This document shows positions 8,583 to 17,146 of a stretch of 64,000 bases of DNA, in pieces. The position numbers were made by a program, and so were the translations under genes. The stretch lies in contig CAVUBL010000020.1 of NCBI GenBank assembly GCA_963739795.1, positions 118,172-182,171 on the forward strand, read 5' to 3'. The first letter of the stretch is position 1; the number at the start of each line of letters is the position of its first letter. The notes under the pieces were generated by a model, which saw only the letters and a list, made by a program, of their open reading frames with translations, searched no databases and had not been told where the DNA came from. Source of the DNA: CAVUBL01 sp963739795. Its GTDB lineage: Bacteria; Acidobacteriota; Thermoanaerobaculia; Multivoradales; DATKCC01.

Positions 8583-10067
8583 CTACCCCTCCGCCAGCCG
8601 GTGCACCCGCATCAGGTTCGTCAGCGGGCGCTTGTCGATGGGGTCGCCCATGAGGATGACGATCGCCTCGCCCGGCTTGGCCAGGCCGGCCTCCAGGAGC
8701 TGGCGCTCGACCACCTCCACCACCTCGTCGTGGTGCTCGACTTCGGTCTTCATGAGCCGCGGCCGGACGCCCCAGACGAGCTGGATGCGCCGGGCCACGG
8801 CCGGGTCGGTGGTGAAGACCAGGATCGAGGCCTCCGGGCGGTTCCGGGCGATCATCCGGGCGGTGAAGCCCCCCTGGCTGAACGCCACGATCCTCTGGAC
8901 CGGCAGGCGCTCGGCGGCGTAGACGGCGGCCGCCGAGATCACCTCGGCGATGGATGGCGGGCTCGTGCCTCGGGGCCGGTCGCCGCCGAACACCGGGAAG
9001 GCCCGGCTCTCCCGCCCCTCGCTCTTCCGGCGCCGGTCGAACCCCTCGGCCTCCTGGATCACCCGGGCCATCATCGCCACGGTCTCCACCGGATAGCTCC
9101 CGGCGGCGGTCTCGCCCGAAAGCATGAGGGCGTCGGCGCCGTCGAGCACCGCGTTGGCCACGTCCGACGCCTCGGCCCGAGTCGGGCGCGGCTGAGTCAT
9201 CATGGACTCGAGCATCTGGGTGGCCACGATCACCGGCTTGCCCCGGTCGCGCCCGGCCGCGATGATCTCCTTCTGGAGCACCGGCACCCTGTAGAGAGGC
9301 ACCTCGACCCCCAGGTCGCCGCGCGCCACCATCACGGCGTCGGCCGCCTCCACGAGCTCGCCGAGGCGGTCGATCGAGCCCTGGCGCTCGAGCTTGGCGA
9401 TGAGCGGCAGGCGCCCGCCGGCCTCGGCGGCCACCGCCTGGAGCGCCTCCAGGTCGTCGGCCCGGTTGACGTAGCTCGCCGCCACGTAGTCCACCGCCTC
9501 CTCGACGGCGAAGGCGATGTCGGCGCGGTCCTTGCCTGAGATGACGAAGGGCAGCGAGGTGTCAGGCAGGTTGATCCCCTTGCGGCTCGAGACCCGGCCA
9601 CCGTGGACGACCCGGGCGCGGACCACCCCGCCTTCCGCGGACTCGATGGCGAGCTCCACCAGGCCGTTGTCGATGAGCAGCCGCTCGCCGGGCCGCAGGT
9701 GGCCGAGGAGGTCCGGGTCGCCGATGGGCAGGGCCGCGCCGTCACCGCCTCCGCCGGCGCCCTGGGGTGCTTTCTTCTCTTGGGCCGCCAGCCGCACCCT
9801 CTCGCCGTCGGCGAGGGCCCGGCTCCCGCCCTCGACCTCGCCCAGGCGGTACCGCGGCCCCATGAGATCGAGGACGATGGGGACGAAGCGGCCCATCTCC
9901 CCGGCGAGGCGCCGCACCGCCCGGATCAGGGCGCGGTGCTCGTCGTGGTCGCCGTGGGAGAGGTTGAGACGGACCACGTCCAGGCCCGCCTCGAGCATCC
10001 GGCCGATGACCTCCGCCGAGGCGCTCGCCGGTCCGAGGGTGGCCATGATCTTCGCGCGTCGTTCCAT
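8583..10067 (-). CDS. pyk: Pyruvate kinase
   Basis: 494 residues, normal length for the family. It catalyses phosphoenolpyruvate + ADP to pyruvate + ATP, the last step of glycolysis, in the cytoplasm. Family hallmarks are visible: KIMATLGPAS at the N-terminus, VVRLNLSHGDHDEH, the B-domain segment with KGINLPDTSLPF, and the signature around AVMVARGDLGVEVPL followed by VIVATQMLESM, PTRAEASDVANAVLDG and ALMLSGETAAG. The usual GPEIR motif near the start of the B domain is replaced by GPRYR, a mild deviation. ATG 10067 is chosen because the homologous N-terminus begins there. A TATACT -10 box at 10077-10082 would start the RNA about 3 nt before the ATG, consistent with no SD. It is divergent from ffh. 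Confidence 0.95.
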   Translation of the reverse strand: MERRAKIMATLGPASASAEVIGRMLEAGLDVVRLNLSHGDHDEHRALIRAVRRLAGEMGRFVPIVLDLMGPRYRLGEVEGGSRALADGERVRLAAQEKKAPQGAGGGGDGAALPIGDPDLLGHLRPGERLLIDNGLVELAIESAEGGVVRARVVHGGRVSSRKGINLPDTSLPFVISGKDRADIAFAVEEAVDYVAASYVNRADDLEALQAVAAEAGGRLPLIAKLERQGSIDRLGELVEAADAVMVARGDLGVEVPLYRVPVLQKEIIAAGRDRGKPVIVATQMLESMMTQPRPTRAEASDVANAVLDGADALMLSGETAAGSYPVETVAMMARVIQEAEGFDRRRKSEGRESRAFPVFGGDRPRGTSPPSIAEVISAAAVYAAERLPVQRIVAFSQGGFTARMIARNRPEASILVFTTDPAVARRIQLVWGVRPRLMKTEVEHHDEVVEVVERQLLEAGLAKPGEAIVILMGDPIDKRPLTNLMRVHRLAEG

Positions 10068-10076
10068 GGGAGGCGG

Positions 10077-10082
10077 AGTATA
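10077..10082 (-). promoter_or_regulatory. Candidate -10 box of pyk
   Basis: TATACT on the minus strand matches the sigma70 -10 consensus at five of six positions. Transcription would begin about 3 nt upstream of the pyk ATG, giving an almost leaderless mRNA; the ATG indeed has no SD. No clear -35 element is visible. Confidence 0.4.
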
Positions 10083-10106
10083 GCGACCGTCCGCCCCGCC
10101 GCCCCG

Positions 10107-10115
10107 TGGTACCAT
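10107..10115 (+). promoter_or_regulatory. Candidate extended -10 promoter of ffh
   Basis: TGG-TACCAT is an extended -10 element without a convincing -35. RNA would start near 10122, leaving a leader of about 67 nt that includes AGGAG at 10175-10179 in front of the ffh ATG. It resembles the candidate element upstream of rpsP (TGG-TACACT). Confidence 0.35.
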
Positions 10116-10188
10116 TCCTGCGAACTGTCGTCGGCGCCGCCCGCCCGGGCGGCCCGCTGAAACCCGCGCCCGACAGGAGTTCCGCTCG

Positions 10189-11592
10189 ATGTTCGACGGT
10201 CTGCAGAACAAGCTTCAGGATGTCTTTCGCCAGATCAAGGGCGAGGGCAAGGTCACGGAGGAGAGCCTCGACGCGGCGCTTCGCCAGATCCGCCTGGCGT
10301 TGCTCGAGGCCGACGTCCACTTCCGGGTGGTCAAGCCGTTCATCGCCCGCATCCGGGAGCGGGCCCTGGGCCAGGAGATTCTCCGCAGCCTGACCCCGGA
10401 CCAGCAGGTGGTGAAGATCGTCCGCGACGAGCTCGCCGGCCTGCTCGGCGAGGAGGGGGCCGAGCTCGCCCTCTCGGGGCGGCCGGCGATCGTCCTGCTC
10501 TGCGGTCTCCAGGGCTCGGGCAAGACGACGACCTCCGGCAAGCTCGCCCTGCGCCTCAAAGGCAAGGGCCGCCACCCGGTGCTGGTGGCCGCCGACCTCC
10601 AGCGCGCCGCTGCGGTCGAGCAGCTCGTCCAGGTCGGCGCCGGGGTCGACGTGCCGGTGATCACGCCGGACGGGGGGCCCGACGGCGGGGCGGGTTCGGC
10701 CGCAAGCGCCGCGGCCTCGAGCGGACTGGAGCCGGTCCAGCACCTGGTCCGGCGGGCGGTCAAAGAGGCCAAGGAGCGGGGTTGGGACACCGTGCTCGTC
10801 GACACCGCCGGCCGGCTCCACGTCGACCAGGCGCTGATGGACGAGCTCCGGGGCCTGGCCGAGATCCTGGCGCCCGACGAGACCCTCTTCGTCGCCGATT
10901 CCATGACCGGCCAGGACGCGGTCAAGAGCGCCGCGGACTTCGCCGCGGCCATGCCCCTGACCGGCGTCATCCTGACCAAGCTCGACGGCGACTCCCGGGG
11001 CGGCGCTGCCCTGTCGATCCGCACCGTCGCCAAGGTGCCGATCCGCTTCGTCGGCGTGGGCGAGAAACCGGGCGACCTGGAGCTCTTCCACCCCGAGCGC
11101 ATGGCCTCGCGGATGATCGGCATGGGCGACGTCATGTCGCTCATCGAGCAGGCCGAGGAGCGCATCGACCGGGATGAGGCCGAGCGCCTCGCCAAGCGCA
11201 TGGTCGACCAGGAGTTCACCCTCGAGGACTTGCGCGACCAGCTCCGCCAGATCCGGCGCATGGGCCCCTTGAGCCAGCTCCTGGAGATGCTCCCGAAGGC
11301 GGGCCCCTTCCGCGGCCTCGACGGGGCGAACGTGGATGAGCGCGAGCTCACCCGGATCGAGGCGATCATCAACTCCATGACGCCCATCGAGCGGCGTCGG
11401 CCCAAGGTCCTGAACGGTAGCCGGCGCAAGCGGATCGCCCAGGGCTCGGGCACCCGGGTGCAGGACGTCAACCGTCTGCTCAAGCGCTACGTCGAGATGA
11501 AGAAGATGATGAAGGCGGTCAAGAAGGGCGGCCTCCTCAAGCGGATGATGGGGGTGGGGGGGATGGGCGGAATGGGGTTGCCGGGCCGGTGA
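10189..11592 (+). CDS. ffh: Signal recognition particle protein Ffh (SRP54)
   Basis: 467 residues. It is the GTPase of the signal recognition particle: it binds 4.5S RNA and signal sequences of nascent membrane proteins and docks on FtsY. An N-terminal helical bundle is followed by the G domain with P-loop GLQGSGKT (106-113), DTAGRLHVDQALMDEL, TKLDGDSRGGAAL and GVGEKPGDLELF. The C-terminal M domain is rich in Met and basic residues and ends with GGMGGMGLPGR. Between VPVITPD and the DTAGR motif there is an unusual low-complexity insertion (GGPDGGAGSAASAAASSG) not normally present in Ffh. SD AGGAG lies 9 nt before the ATG. It heads the conserved run ffh-rpsP-khpA-rimM-trmD-rplS, in which SRP, ribosome assembly and tRNA modification genes often cluster. 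Confidence 0.96.
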   Translation: MFDGLQNKLQDVFRQIKGEGKVTEESLDAALRQIRLALLEADVHFRVVKPFIARIRERALGQEILRSLTPDQQVVKIVRDELAGLLGEEGAELALSGRPAIVLLCGLQGSGKTTTSGKLALRLKGKGRHPVLVAADLQRAAAVEQLVQVGAGVDVPVITPDGGPDGGAGSAASAAASSGLEPVQHLVRRAVKEAKERGWDTVLVDTAGRLHVDQALMDELRGLAEILAPDETLFVADSMTGQDAVKSAADFAAAMPLTGVILTKLDGDSRGGAALSIRTVAKVPIRFVGVGEKPGDLELFHPERMASRMIGMGDVMSLIEQAEERIDRDEAERLAKRMVDQEFTLEDLRDQLRQIRRMGPLSQLLEMLPKAGPFRGLDGANVDERELTRIEAIINSMTPIERRRPKVLNGSRRKRIAQGSGTRVQDVNRLLKRYVEMKKMMKAVKKGGLLKRMMGVGGMGGMGLPGR

Positions 11593-11615
11593 CGGCGCCC
11601 CTGACACAACGAGGT

Positions 11616-11644
11616 TTGCCCGCCGAACCGGTTGCTGGTACACT
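11616..11644 (+). promoter_or_regulatory. Candidate sigma70 promoter upstream of rpsP
   Basis: TTGCCC (11616-11621), a 17-nt spacer, then TACACT (11639-11644), with TGG just before the -10 forming an extended -10. It lies in the 204-nt gap between ffh and rpsP and would give a leader of about 145 nt. The leader holds no riboswitch I recognise. Confidence 0.4.
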
Positions 11645-11796
11645 CAGCGCCTTTGCGTCGCGGGCCGTCCGAGCCCGTGCAGCCTAGGTGTGCGCTCCAA
11701 CGGCGGCCGTGGACCCCATCGAGCGGCGTGACGTGACCCAGACACATCGCGGCGTAACGCGATCCAGAAGATCGAGAACCTGGAGGGTATAGGACG

Positions 11797-12270
11797 ATGT
11801 TGAAGATTCGGCTCCGCCGAATGGGCAAGCGGCACCGCCCGTTCTACCGGGTGGTGGTCTCCGATTCCCGCGCGGTGCCGGGGGCACCGGCGGTCGAGGA
11901 GATCGGCCACTACGATCCCATGAACCAGCCGCAGGTCGCCCTCGACTTGGGGCGGATCGAGCACTGGGTGGGCCAGGGTGCGCAGATGTCCCCGACCGTG
12001 AAGAAGCTGGTCAAGGGCGTGCGGACGGGCAAGGCCGAGAAGGTCGCCGAGCCCGCGCCGAAGAAGGGCAAGCAGGCGGTCGCAGCCCCCGAGCCCGAAG
12101 CCGCACCGGTCGAGGAGGCCCCGGAGGTCGAGGAGGCTCCGGAGGCCGAGGCTCCGGCGGAGGACGCTGCCCCCGCCGAGGCCGCTCCCGAGGAGGCCCC
12201 GGCCCCGGCGGCCGAGGAGCCTGCCGGCGACGAGCCGGAAGCCGAGGCCGAGAAGGCCACCGAGGCCTAA
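11797..12270 (+). CDS. rpsP: 30S ribosomal protein S16 with long acidic C-terminal extension
   Basis: 157 residues, about twice the usual 80-90. Residues 1-78 are standard S16 (MLKIRLRRMGKRHRPFYRVV, IGHYDPMN, WVGQGAQMSPTVKKL), which binds 16S rRNA and is needed for 30S assembly. The remaining ~80 residues are a low-complexity tail: a short basic linker, then Ala/Glu/Pro-rich sequence, probably disordered and surface exposed. The ATG is preceded by GGAGG and AGGA (11782-11794). khpA follows after 4 nt, so the two are probably co-transcribed and coupled. Confidence 0.96.
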   Translation: MLKIRLRRMGKRHRPFYRVVVSDSRAVPGAPAVEEIGHYDPMNQPQVALDLGRIEHWVGQGAQMSPTVKKLVKGVRTGKAEKVAEPAPKKGKQAVAAPEPEAAPVEEAPEVEEAPEAEAPAEDAAPAEAAPEEAPAPAAEEPAGDEPEAEAEKATEA

Positions 12271-12274
12271 GACC

Positions 12275-12526
12275 GTGCCACCGATCAATGAAGAGCTCGA
12301 GGAGCTCGTCCGGACCATGGTCGACTACCCGGATGAGGTCGAGGTCTGGGAAGTGCCCGACAGCCGCAACGTTCGGCTGGAGCTCGCCGTCGACCCGGAG
12401 GACCTGGGCAAGGTGATCGGGCGCCAGGGCCGGACGGCGCGGGCGCTGCGGGCACTGCTCGACGTGCGAGGCGAGCAGGACGGCGCCCGCTATGAGCTCA
12501 AGATCCTCGAAGAAGACGAGCTCTAG
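12275..12526 (+). CDS. khpA: KH-domain RNA-binding protein KhpA
   Basis: 83 residues from GTG 12275. This is a single KH domain of the KhpA (YlqC) family with the RNA-binding GxxG loop in LGKVIGRQGRTARALR. In other bacteria KhpA works with KhpB as a global RNA-binding partner affecting cell size and small RNAs. Its position between rpsP and rimM is typical for the family. The start lies 4 nt after the rpsP stop, and the 3' end overlaps rimM by 35 nt, implying tight co-translation. Confidence 0.9.
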   Translation: MPPINEELEELVRTMVDYPDEVEVWEVPDSRNVRLELAVDPEDLGKVIGRQGRTARALRALLDVRGEQDGARYELKILEEDEL

Positions 12527-13073
12527 CTCGTCGTCGGACGGCGAGACGGTCGAGGTCGGCCGCGTCGTCCGCCCTCACGGCATCGCCGGCGAGGCGGTGG
12601 TCGAGCCGCTCACGGACGTGCCCGGGCGCTTCGCCGCCGGGGCCGAGTTGCTCGCCTCGCTCCCGGGTGCCCTCGAGGGTGCGGTCTCGCGCCTGACGGT
12701 CGAGTCGTGCCGGCCTCACCGCGGGAGGCTCCTGGTCCGGTTTGCCGGAGTCGGTGACCGGGACGAGGTCGAGGCCCTGCGCGGGGCGGTCCTCGAGGTG
12801 CCGCTCTCGGCGGTCCCCGTGCCGCCTGCGGACACCTGGTACTACTTTCAGCTAGCCGGCTGTCGGTGCCGCGACCGGCGCCACGGCGACCTGGGTGAGG
12901 TGGCGGATGTGGTCGAGGACGGCGGAGGCGTGCTTCTGGTGATCGACGACGGGAGCCGCCGGTTGCCGGTGCCGTTCGTCCGCGGGATGATCCGGGAGAT
13001 CGATCCGGACGGGCGCCGCATCGAGCTCGACCTGCCGGAAGGTTTGCTCGAAGCATGCGCATCGAAGTCCTGA
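12492..13073 (+). CDS. rimM: 16S rRNA processing protein RimM
   Basis: 193 residues. It is a ribosome maturation factor for the 30S head that interacts with S19. The N-terminal RimM domain shows VEVGRVVRPHGIAGEAVVEPLTD and the C-terminal PRC-barrel shows YYFQLAGCRC, LGEVADVVEDGG and LPVPFVRGMIREIDPDGRRI. The first ~15 residues are a poly-Ser stretch encoded inside the end of khpA; no alternative in-frame start lies closer to the conserved domain, so this start is kept with moderate certainty. The 3' end overlaps trmD by 19 nt. Confidence 0.93.
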   Translation: MSSRSSKKTSSSSSSDGETVEVGRVVRPHGIAGEAVVEPLTDVPGRFAAGAELLASLPGALEGAVSRLTVESCRPHRGRLLVRFAGVGDRDEVEALRGAVLEVPLSAVPVPPADTWYYFQLAGCRCRDRRHGDLGEVADVVEDGGGVLLVIDDGSRRLPVPFVRGMIREIDPDGRRIELDLPEGLLEACASKS

Positions 13074-13795
13074 CCATCTTTCCGGAGCTCTTCGAGCCCT
13101 TCCTCAGGACCAGCCTGGTCGGGAGGGCGCTCGAGCGGGGCCTGCTGCAGGTGGCGGTACACGACCTTCGGGGCTACTCCGAGGATCGGCACCGCAGCGT
13201 GGACGACGAGCCCTACGGCGGAGGAGGCGGGATGGTGATGACCGCGCCGCCGTGGGTGCTGGCGGTGCGGGCTGTGTCGGGTGATCGTACTCCCCGTCGC
13301 GTGCTGCTCTCGCCGCAGGGCCGGCGTCTGGACGACGCCGGCGTGCGGGAGCTCGCGGGCCACGAGGAGCTGCTGCTCCTGTGCGGGCGGTACGAGGGGA
13401 TCGACGAGCGGGTGCGCCGGCTGGTGGTGGACGAGGAGGTGTCGATCGGCGACTACGTGCTCTCCGGCGGCGAGCTGCCGGCGATGGTGCTGATCGAAGC
13501 GATGTCGCGGCAAATCCCCGGGGTCGTGGGGCTGGCCAAAAGCGTGTGGGAAGACAGCTTCCGGCACGGATTGCTCGACCATCCCCACTACACTCGCCCG
13601 CCGGAGGTCGAGGGCCTGGAGGTGCCCGGCGTCCTGTTGTCGGGGCACCACGAGGAGATCGAGGCGTGGCGTGCGCGCGAGGCGCTACGCGCGACCCTCG
13701 CGAAACGCCCGGACCTGCTGGCCGAGGCCGAGCTCACAGAGGAGCAGCGGCGCGACCTGGAGCGGCTGCGCCGGAGCGGCGGCGATCGTGACTGA
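13055..13795 (+). CDS. trmD: tRNA (guanine-N1-)-methyltransferase TrmD
   Basis: 246 residues, typical length. It methylates G37 of tRNAs next to the anticodon using S-adenosylmethionine and so prevents +1 frameshifting. It is a SPOUT-fold homodimer with a trefoil knot. Motifs seen are MRIEVLTIFPELF, DDEPYGGGGGMVM, LLLCGRYEGIDERV, SIGDYVLSGGELPAMVLIEA and DSFRHGLLDHPHYTRP, all conserved TrmD signatures. The start overlaps rimM; rplS follows after 85 nt that contain a candidate promoter. Confidence 0.97.
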   Translation: MRIEVLTIFPELFEPFLRTSLVGRALERGLLQVAVHDLRGYSEDRHRSVDDEPYGGGGGMVMTAPPWVLAVRAVSGDRTPRRVLLSPQGRRLDDAGVRELAGHEELLLLCGRYEGIDERVRRLVVDEEVSIGDYVLSGGELPAMVLIEAMSRQIPGVVGLAKSVWEDSFRHGLLDHPHYTRPPEVEGLEVPGVLLSGHHEEIEAWRAREALRATLAKRPDLLAEAELTEEQRRDLERLRRSGGDRD

Positions 13796-13807
13796 CGGGC
13801 CGGCGTC

Positions 13808-13836
13808 TTGCGTCGGCCCACAACGTTAGAAATAAT
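13808..13836 (+). promoter_or_regulatory. Candidate sigma70 promoter upstream of rplS
   Basis: TTGCGT (13808-13813), a 17-nt spacer and AATAAT (13831-13836) lie in a short AT-richer stretch between trmD and rplS. It could give L19 an independent transcript with a leader of about 40 nt carrying GAGAGGA (13867-13873). Confidence 0.4.
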
Positions 13837-13880
13837 CAGGCTTTGCCCCAGTCGAGGGTGGGTCAGAGAGGATAGAGGCC

Positions 13881-14243
13881 ATGAATCAGCTTCAGGACGT
13901 GGAACGGCAGTACCTGCGCCAGGACACGGTCCCCGACTTCCGTCCGGGCGACACCGTGCGCGTGCACGTGCGGGTCGTCGAGGGTGACAAGCAACGCATC
14001 CAGGTGTTCCAGGGCGTGGCGATCGCCCGCAAGGGCGGCGGAACCCGGGAAACCTTCACCGTGCGCAAGATCAGCGGCGGGGTCGGGGTCGAGCGGATCT
14101 TCCCGCTCCACTCGCCGAACGTCGACCGGATCGAGGTCGTACGCCACGGCAAGGTCCGTAGGGCCAAGCTCTACTACCTGCGCGGGCTGCGGGGCAAGGC
14201 GGCGCGGATCGAGGAGCGGCGGGTCGACCAGACGTCCGGATAG
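13881..14243 (+). CDS. rplS: 50S ribosomal protein L19
   Basis: 120 residues, normal length. It lies at the 30S-50S interface and contributes to inter-subunit contacts. Clear family sequence: FRPGDTVRVHVRVVEGDKQR, QVFQGVAIARKGGG, FTVRKISGGVGVERIFPLHS and KLYYLRGLRGKAARI. The ATG is preceded by GAGAGGA. It closes the translation-related run; a TPR gene follows 9 nt later on the same strand. Confidence 0.97.
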   Translation: MNQLQDVERQYLRQDTVPDFRPGDTVRVHVRVVEGDKQRIQVFQGVAIARKGGGTRETFTVRKISGGVGVERIFPLHSPNVDRIEVVRHGKVRRAKLYYLRGLRGKAARIEERRVDQTSG

Positions 14244-14252
14244 GATCCTCGG

Positions 14253-17105
14253 ATGGCGGCGCCGCGGGAGAAAGTAGTCCACAACGCGGAGAAGTACGTC
14301 TCCCGCGGCAAGATCGAGTCCGGCATCAAGGAGTACCGCAAGCTCCTCGCCGACAACCCGAACGACATCTCCACCCTCAATCGGGTCGGGGACCTCTACG
14401 CCCGCATCAACCGCAACAGCGAGGCGATCGATCTGTTCATGCAGATCGCGGAGCAGTACGCCAACGACGGATTCTTCGTCAAGGCGATCGCGATCTACAA
14501 GAAGATCATCAAGCTCGACCCCACCCTTCTGGAAATCTACGAGAAGCTGGCGGACCTCTACCATCGCCAGGGGCTGGTCAACGAGGCGCGGTCGCAGTAC
14601 CAGGTCCTGGCGGACTACTACCAGAAGCACGACAAGACCACATCGGCCGTCGGCATCTACCAGCGGATGGCCGAGCTCGAGCCGGACGATCCGTCGCACC
14701 ACGTGCGCCTGGCGGAGCTCTACCGCAAGGAGGGGCTCACCGACCGGGCGATGGGTGAGTACCGGGCGATCGCCGAGCTCATGCTGGAGCATGGGCGCGG
14801 CGGCGAGGCCGCCCAGGTGTTCGAGCGGGCCCTCGACGTCTCGTCCGACGACCTGGGCTTCATCACCGACGCGGTCCTGAAGCTCAAGGAGCAGGGGCAC
14901 GTCGCGGCCGCGGCGCGCTTCCTGTCGCTGGCGGTCGAGCGCAACCCGGCGGCGACGAAGGTGGCGAAGGTCGCCGGGCTCGGGGAGGGGAGGGCTCCGG
15001 CCGGCCCCGCCGCGGAGGCGGGTGAAGACGAAGGCACGCAGCCCGCCGTCGAAGACCCGACCGCGGCCCCCCCGCCGATCGAATCCCAGGTCGAGCCCCA
15101 ACTCGAGGTCCAGCCCGAGGTCCAGCCCGAGGACCAGCCCGGGCTGGAGACCGAGTCGTGGGCCGCCGGCGAGGCGGAGCCCGTCGAGGGTGCCCCGCCC
15201 CCGGCATCGGATGTCGAGGCCGGAGACGCGACGATCCTCGACTCGGGCAACATCTTCGTCCTCGACCTCGACGACGAGGCCTCCGACAGCCTGGTCACTC
15301 CGCCCCCCGACATGCTCGAGGACAGCGAGCTGCGGGGTGCCGCCTGGACGGAGAGGGAAGAGCGGCGGCCCGCGCCGCCGGCGGAACCGCCGTCGGCGCC
15401 CGAGGACGACTCGTTCACCGGGACCTTCGAGTTCGAGCTCGACCTCGACGCCGACGGCGAGGGGCTCCTGGAGACCGTGGAGGAGGACGCTTTCCCGGCG
15501 GCTGCGGCCGCCGACGGCACAGGCCCTCTGGCCGGCGAGCTCGACCACGACCTCCTGGAGCGCACGGCGGCCGAGGTAGTGCCGGAGCGGATCACCCAGA
15601 CCGAGGACCTGCTCACCGAGGCCGAGGTTCTCCTCAAGTACGGTATCGAAGGGAAGGCCCTGGAGCGCCTCTCGGAGCTGCTTCAGAGGGAGCCGGACAA
15701 CCTCCGGGCCTTCCAGCTGATGGTGGGTGTCCACCTCGAGGGCGGTCGCCTCGGGCGCGTTGCCTCCGTGGCCGGCGAGCTTCGGGCGGTCGCCGAGCGG
15801 CTGGGCGACGACGAGGTGTGGCCTGCCGTCCGAAGCGAGCTCGAGGCGGCGGGCTTCCGGGTCGAAGTGGACCGGATCGAGCCGCCTCCGGAGGAGGAGC
15901 CCGAAGGCGACGAGGCGGTGGCCGAGACGGCGTTCGAGCTCGAGACCGTGCCACCGGAGCCTCTCGAGCCCGCCCCGCAGGAGGTGACCGCGGCCAAGCC
16001 GTTCGAGCTCGAGCTCGACCTGGACGACTACCCGCTCCCGGCCGCCGAAGACCTCACCGAGGGTTTCGAGGTCGCGGAGGACGTCTCGGCCGCCGAGGCG
16101 GAGCCGCCGCCCGAAGCTTCGGCTCCGATCCCGGTTCAGGCCGACGAGCCCGCGGCCCTAGCCGAGCCGCCCGGGGTCCCTGCCGAGCCGCCGGAGGCCG
16201 CCTCCAAGAGGGCCCGCAAAGGGCTCGGCGACGTGGAGGCGACCCTCGCCGATCTCGCCGGCCGGTTCCTCGGGCCGAGGCGCAAGAGGCAGGCCCCGCC
16301 GGCGGAAGCCGCGGCGTCCGCCGGTCCGGCCCTGACCGAGCTTCCATCCGTGCCACCTCCCGCCGCCGCGCCGCCGCCGCCGGCGGCCCCTGGGTCGGTC
16401 GATCCCCTGCGCGCCCTGGGCGATAGCCTGCGCGAGGAGATCGACCTCGCCAGCGAGGCCGAGGGGGAGGAGGAGGCCGTCACCGGCGCCGGGCCGGAAG
16501 GTGGGGGCGATCTGGACGACACGGGGGTGAGCTGGCTCGACGAGGTGTCGGCCTCGGCGCCCGGGGAAACGGGCCTCGAGGACGAGGACGCCTTCTTCGA
16601 CCTGGGTGCCGAGCTCGAGCAGGAGCTCTCCGCCGAGGACGCCCTGGCCGGGGACGAGCTCCTGATCGACGGCGACCAGTCGCTCGAAGAGATCGTCGAG
16701 GGCTTCAAGCGCGGTGTGGCTGAGAACCTCTCCTCCGAGGACTACGACACCCATTTCAACCTGGGGATCGCGTACCGCGAGATGGGCCTCCTCGACGAGG
16801 CGATCGGCGAGTTTCAGCTCGCGGCGAAGGACCCCGGCTACCTGGTCACCTGCGCGTCGATGCTCGGCCTGTGCTTCCTGGAGAAGGGGCTCCCCGAGCT
16901 GGCCGTCAAGTGGTACCGTCGCGGCCTGGAGGCGCCCGGCATCGCCGAGGAGGAGCAGCTCGGCCTGCTCTATGATCTGGGCAACGCCCAGGCCACCGCG
17001 GGCGACTCGGAGTCCGCGTACCACACCTTCGTCGACCTCTACGGCGTCAACACCAACTACCGGGACGTCGTGGCGAGGCTCGCGGAGCTCGAGCCGAGGC
17101 GCTGA
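14253..17105 (+). CDS. Large TPR-repeat protein with acidic linker
   Basis: 950 residues. Residues 1-250 are tetratricopeptide repeats (KIESGIKEYRKLLADNPNDI, AIYKKIIKLDPTLLEIYEKL). Residues 250-780 are a Pro/Glu/Ala-rich, mostly disordered region interrupted by a short helical segment (LLKYGIEGKALERLSELLQR) and a basic patch (SKRARKGLGDVEATLADLAG). A second TPR block fills residues 810-950 (YDTHFNLGIAYREMGLLDEA, LLYDLGNAQATAGDSESAYH). There is no signal peptide or transmembrane segment, so a cytoplasmic scaffold is likely. It starts 9 nt after rplS and may share its transcript. Architecturally it recalls the large TPR proteins of Myxococcota/Acidobacteriota, but I cannot assign a pathway. Confidence 0.85.
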   Translation: MAAPREKVVHNAEKYVSRGKIESGIKEYRKLLADNPNDISTLNRVGDLYARINRNSEAIDLFMQIAEQYANDGFFVKAIAIYKKIIKLDPTLLEIYEKLADLYHRQGLVNEARSQYQVLADYYQKHDKTTSAVGIYQRMAELEPDDPSHHVRLAELYRKEGLTDRAMGEYRAIAELMLEHGRGGEAAQVFERALDVSSDDLGFITDAVLKLKEQGHVAAAARFLSLAVERNPAATKVAKVAGLGEGRAPAGPAAEAGEDEGTQPAVEDPTAAPPPIESQVEPQLEVQPEVQPEDQPGLETESWAAGEAEPVEGAPPPASDVEAGDATILDSGNIFVLDLDDEASDSLVTPPPDMLEDSELRGAAWTEREERRPAPPAEPPSAPEDDSFTGTFEFELDLDADGEGLLETVEEDAFPAAAAADGTGPLAGELDHDLLERTAAEVVPERITQTEDLLTEAEVLLKYGIEGKALERLSELLQREPDNLRAFQLMVGVHLEGGRLGRVASVAGELRAVAERLGDDEVWPAVRSELEAAGFRVEVDRIEPPPEEEPEGDEAVAETAFELETVPPEPLEPAPQEVTAAKPFELELDLDDYPLPAAEDLTEGFEVAEDVSAAEAEPPPEASAPIPVQADEPAALAEPPGVPAEPPEAASKRARKGLGDVEATLADLAGRFLGPRRKRQAPPAEAAASAGPALTELPSVPPPAAAPPPPAAPGSVDPLRALGDSLREEIDLASEAEGEEEAVTGAGPEGGGDLDDTGVSWLDEVSASAPGETGLEDEDAFFDLGAELEQELSAEDALAGDELLIDGDQSLEEIVEGFKRGVAENLSSEDYDTHFNLGIAYREMGLLDEAIGEFQLAAKDPGYLVTCASMLGLCFLEKGLPELAVKWYRRGLEAPGIAEEEQLGLLYDLGNAQATAGDSESAYHTFVDLYGVNTNYRDVVARLAELEPRR

Positions 17106-17146
17106 CCGTCGCGGTTCGCGAGGGCCGCGGCTCGTAGAGGCTCTCC

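Noticed and set aside
9742..11643. A 633-codon minus-strand open frame spanning ffh and the pyk start
   Set aside because: It covers the ffh gene on the opposite strand and part of pyk in another frame; both real genes have complete family motifs.
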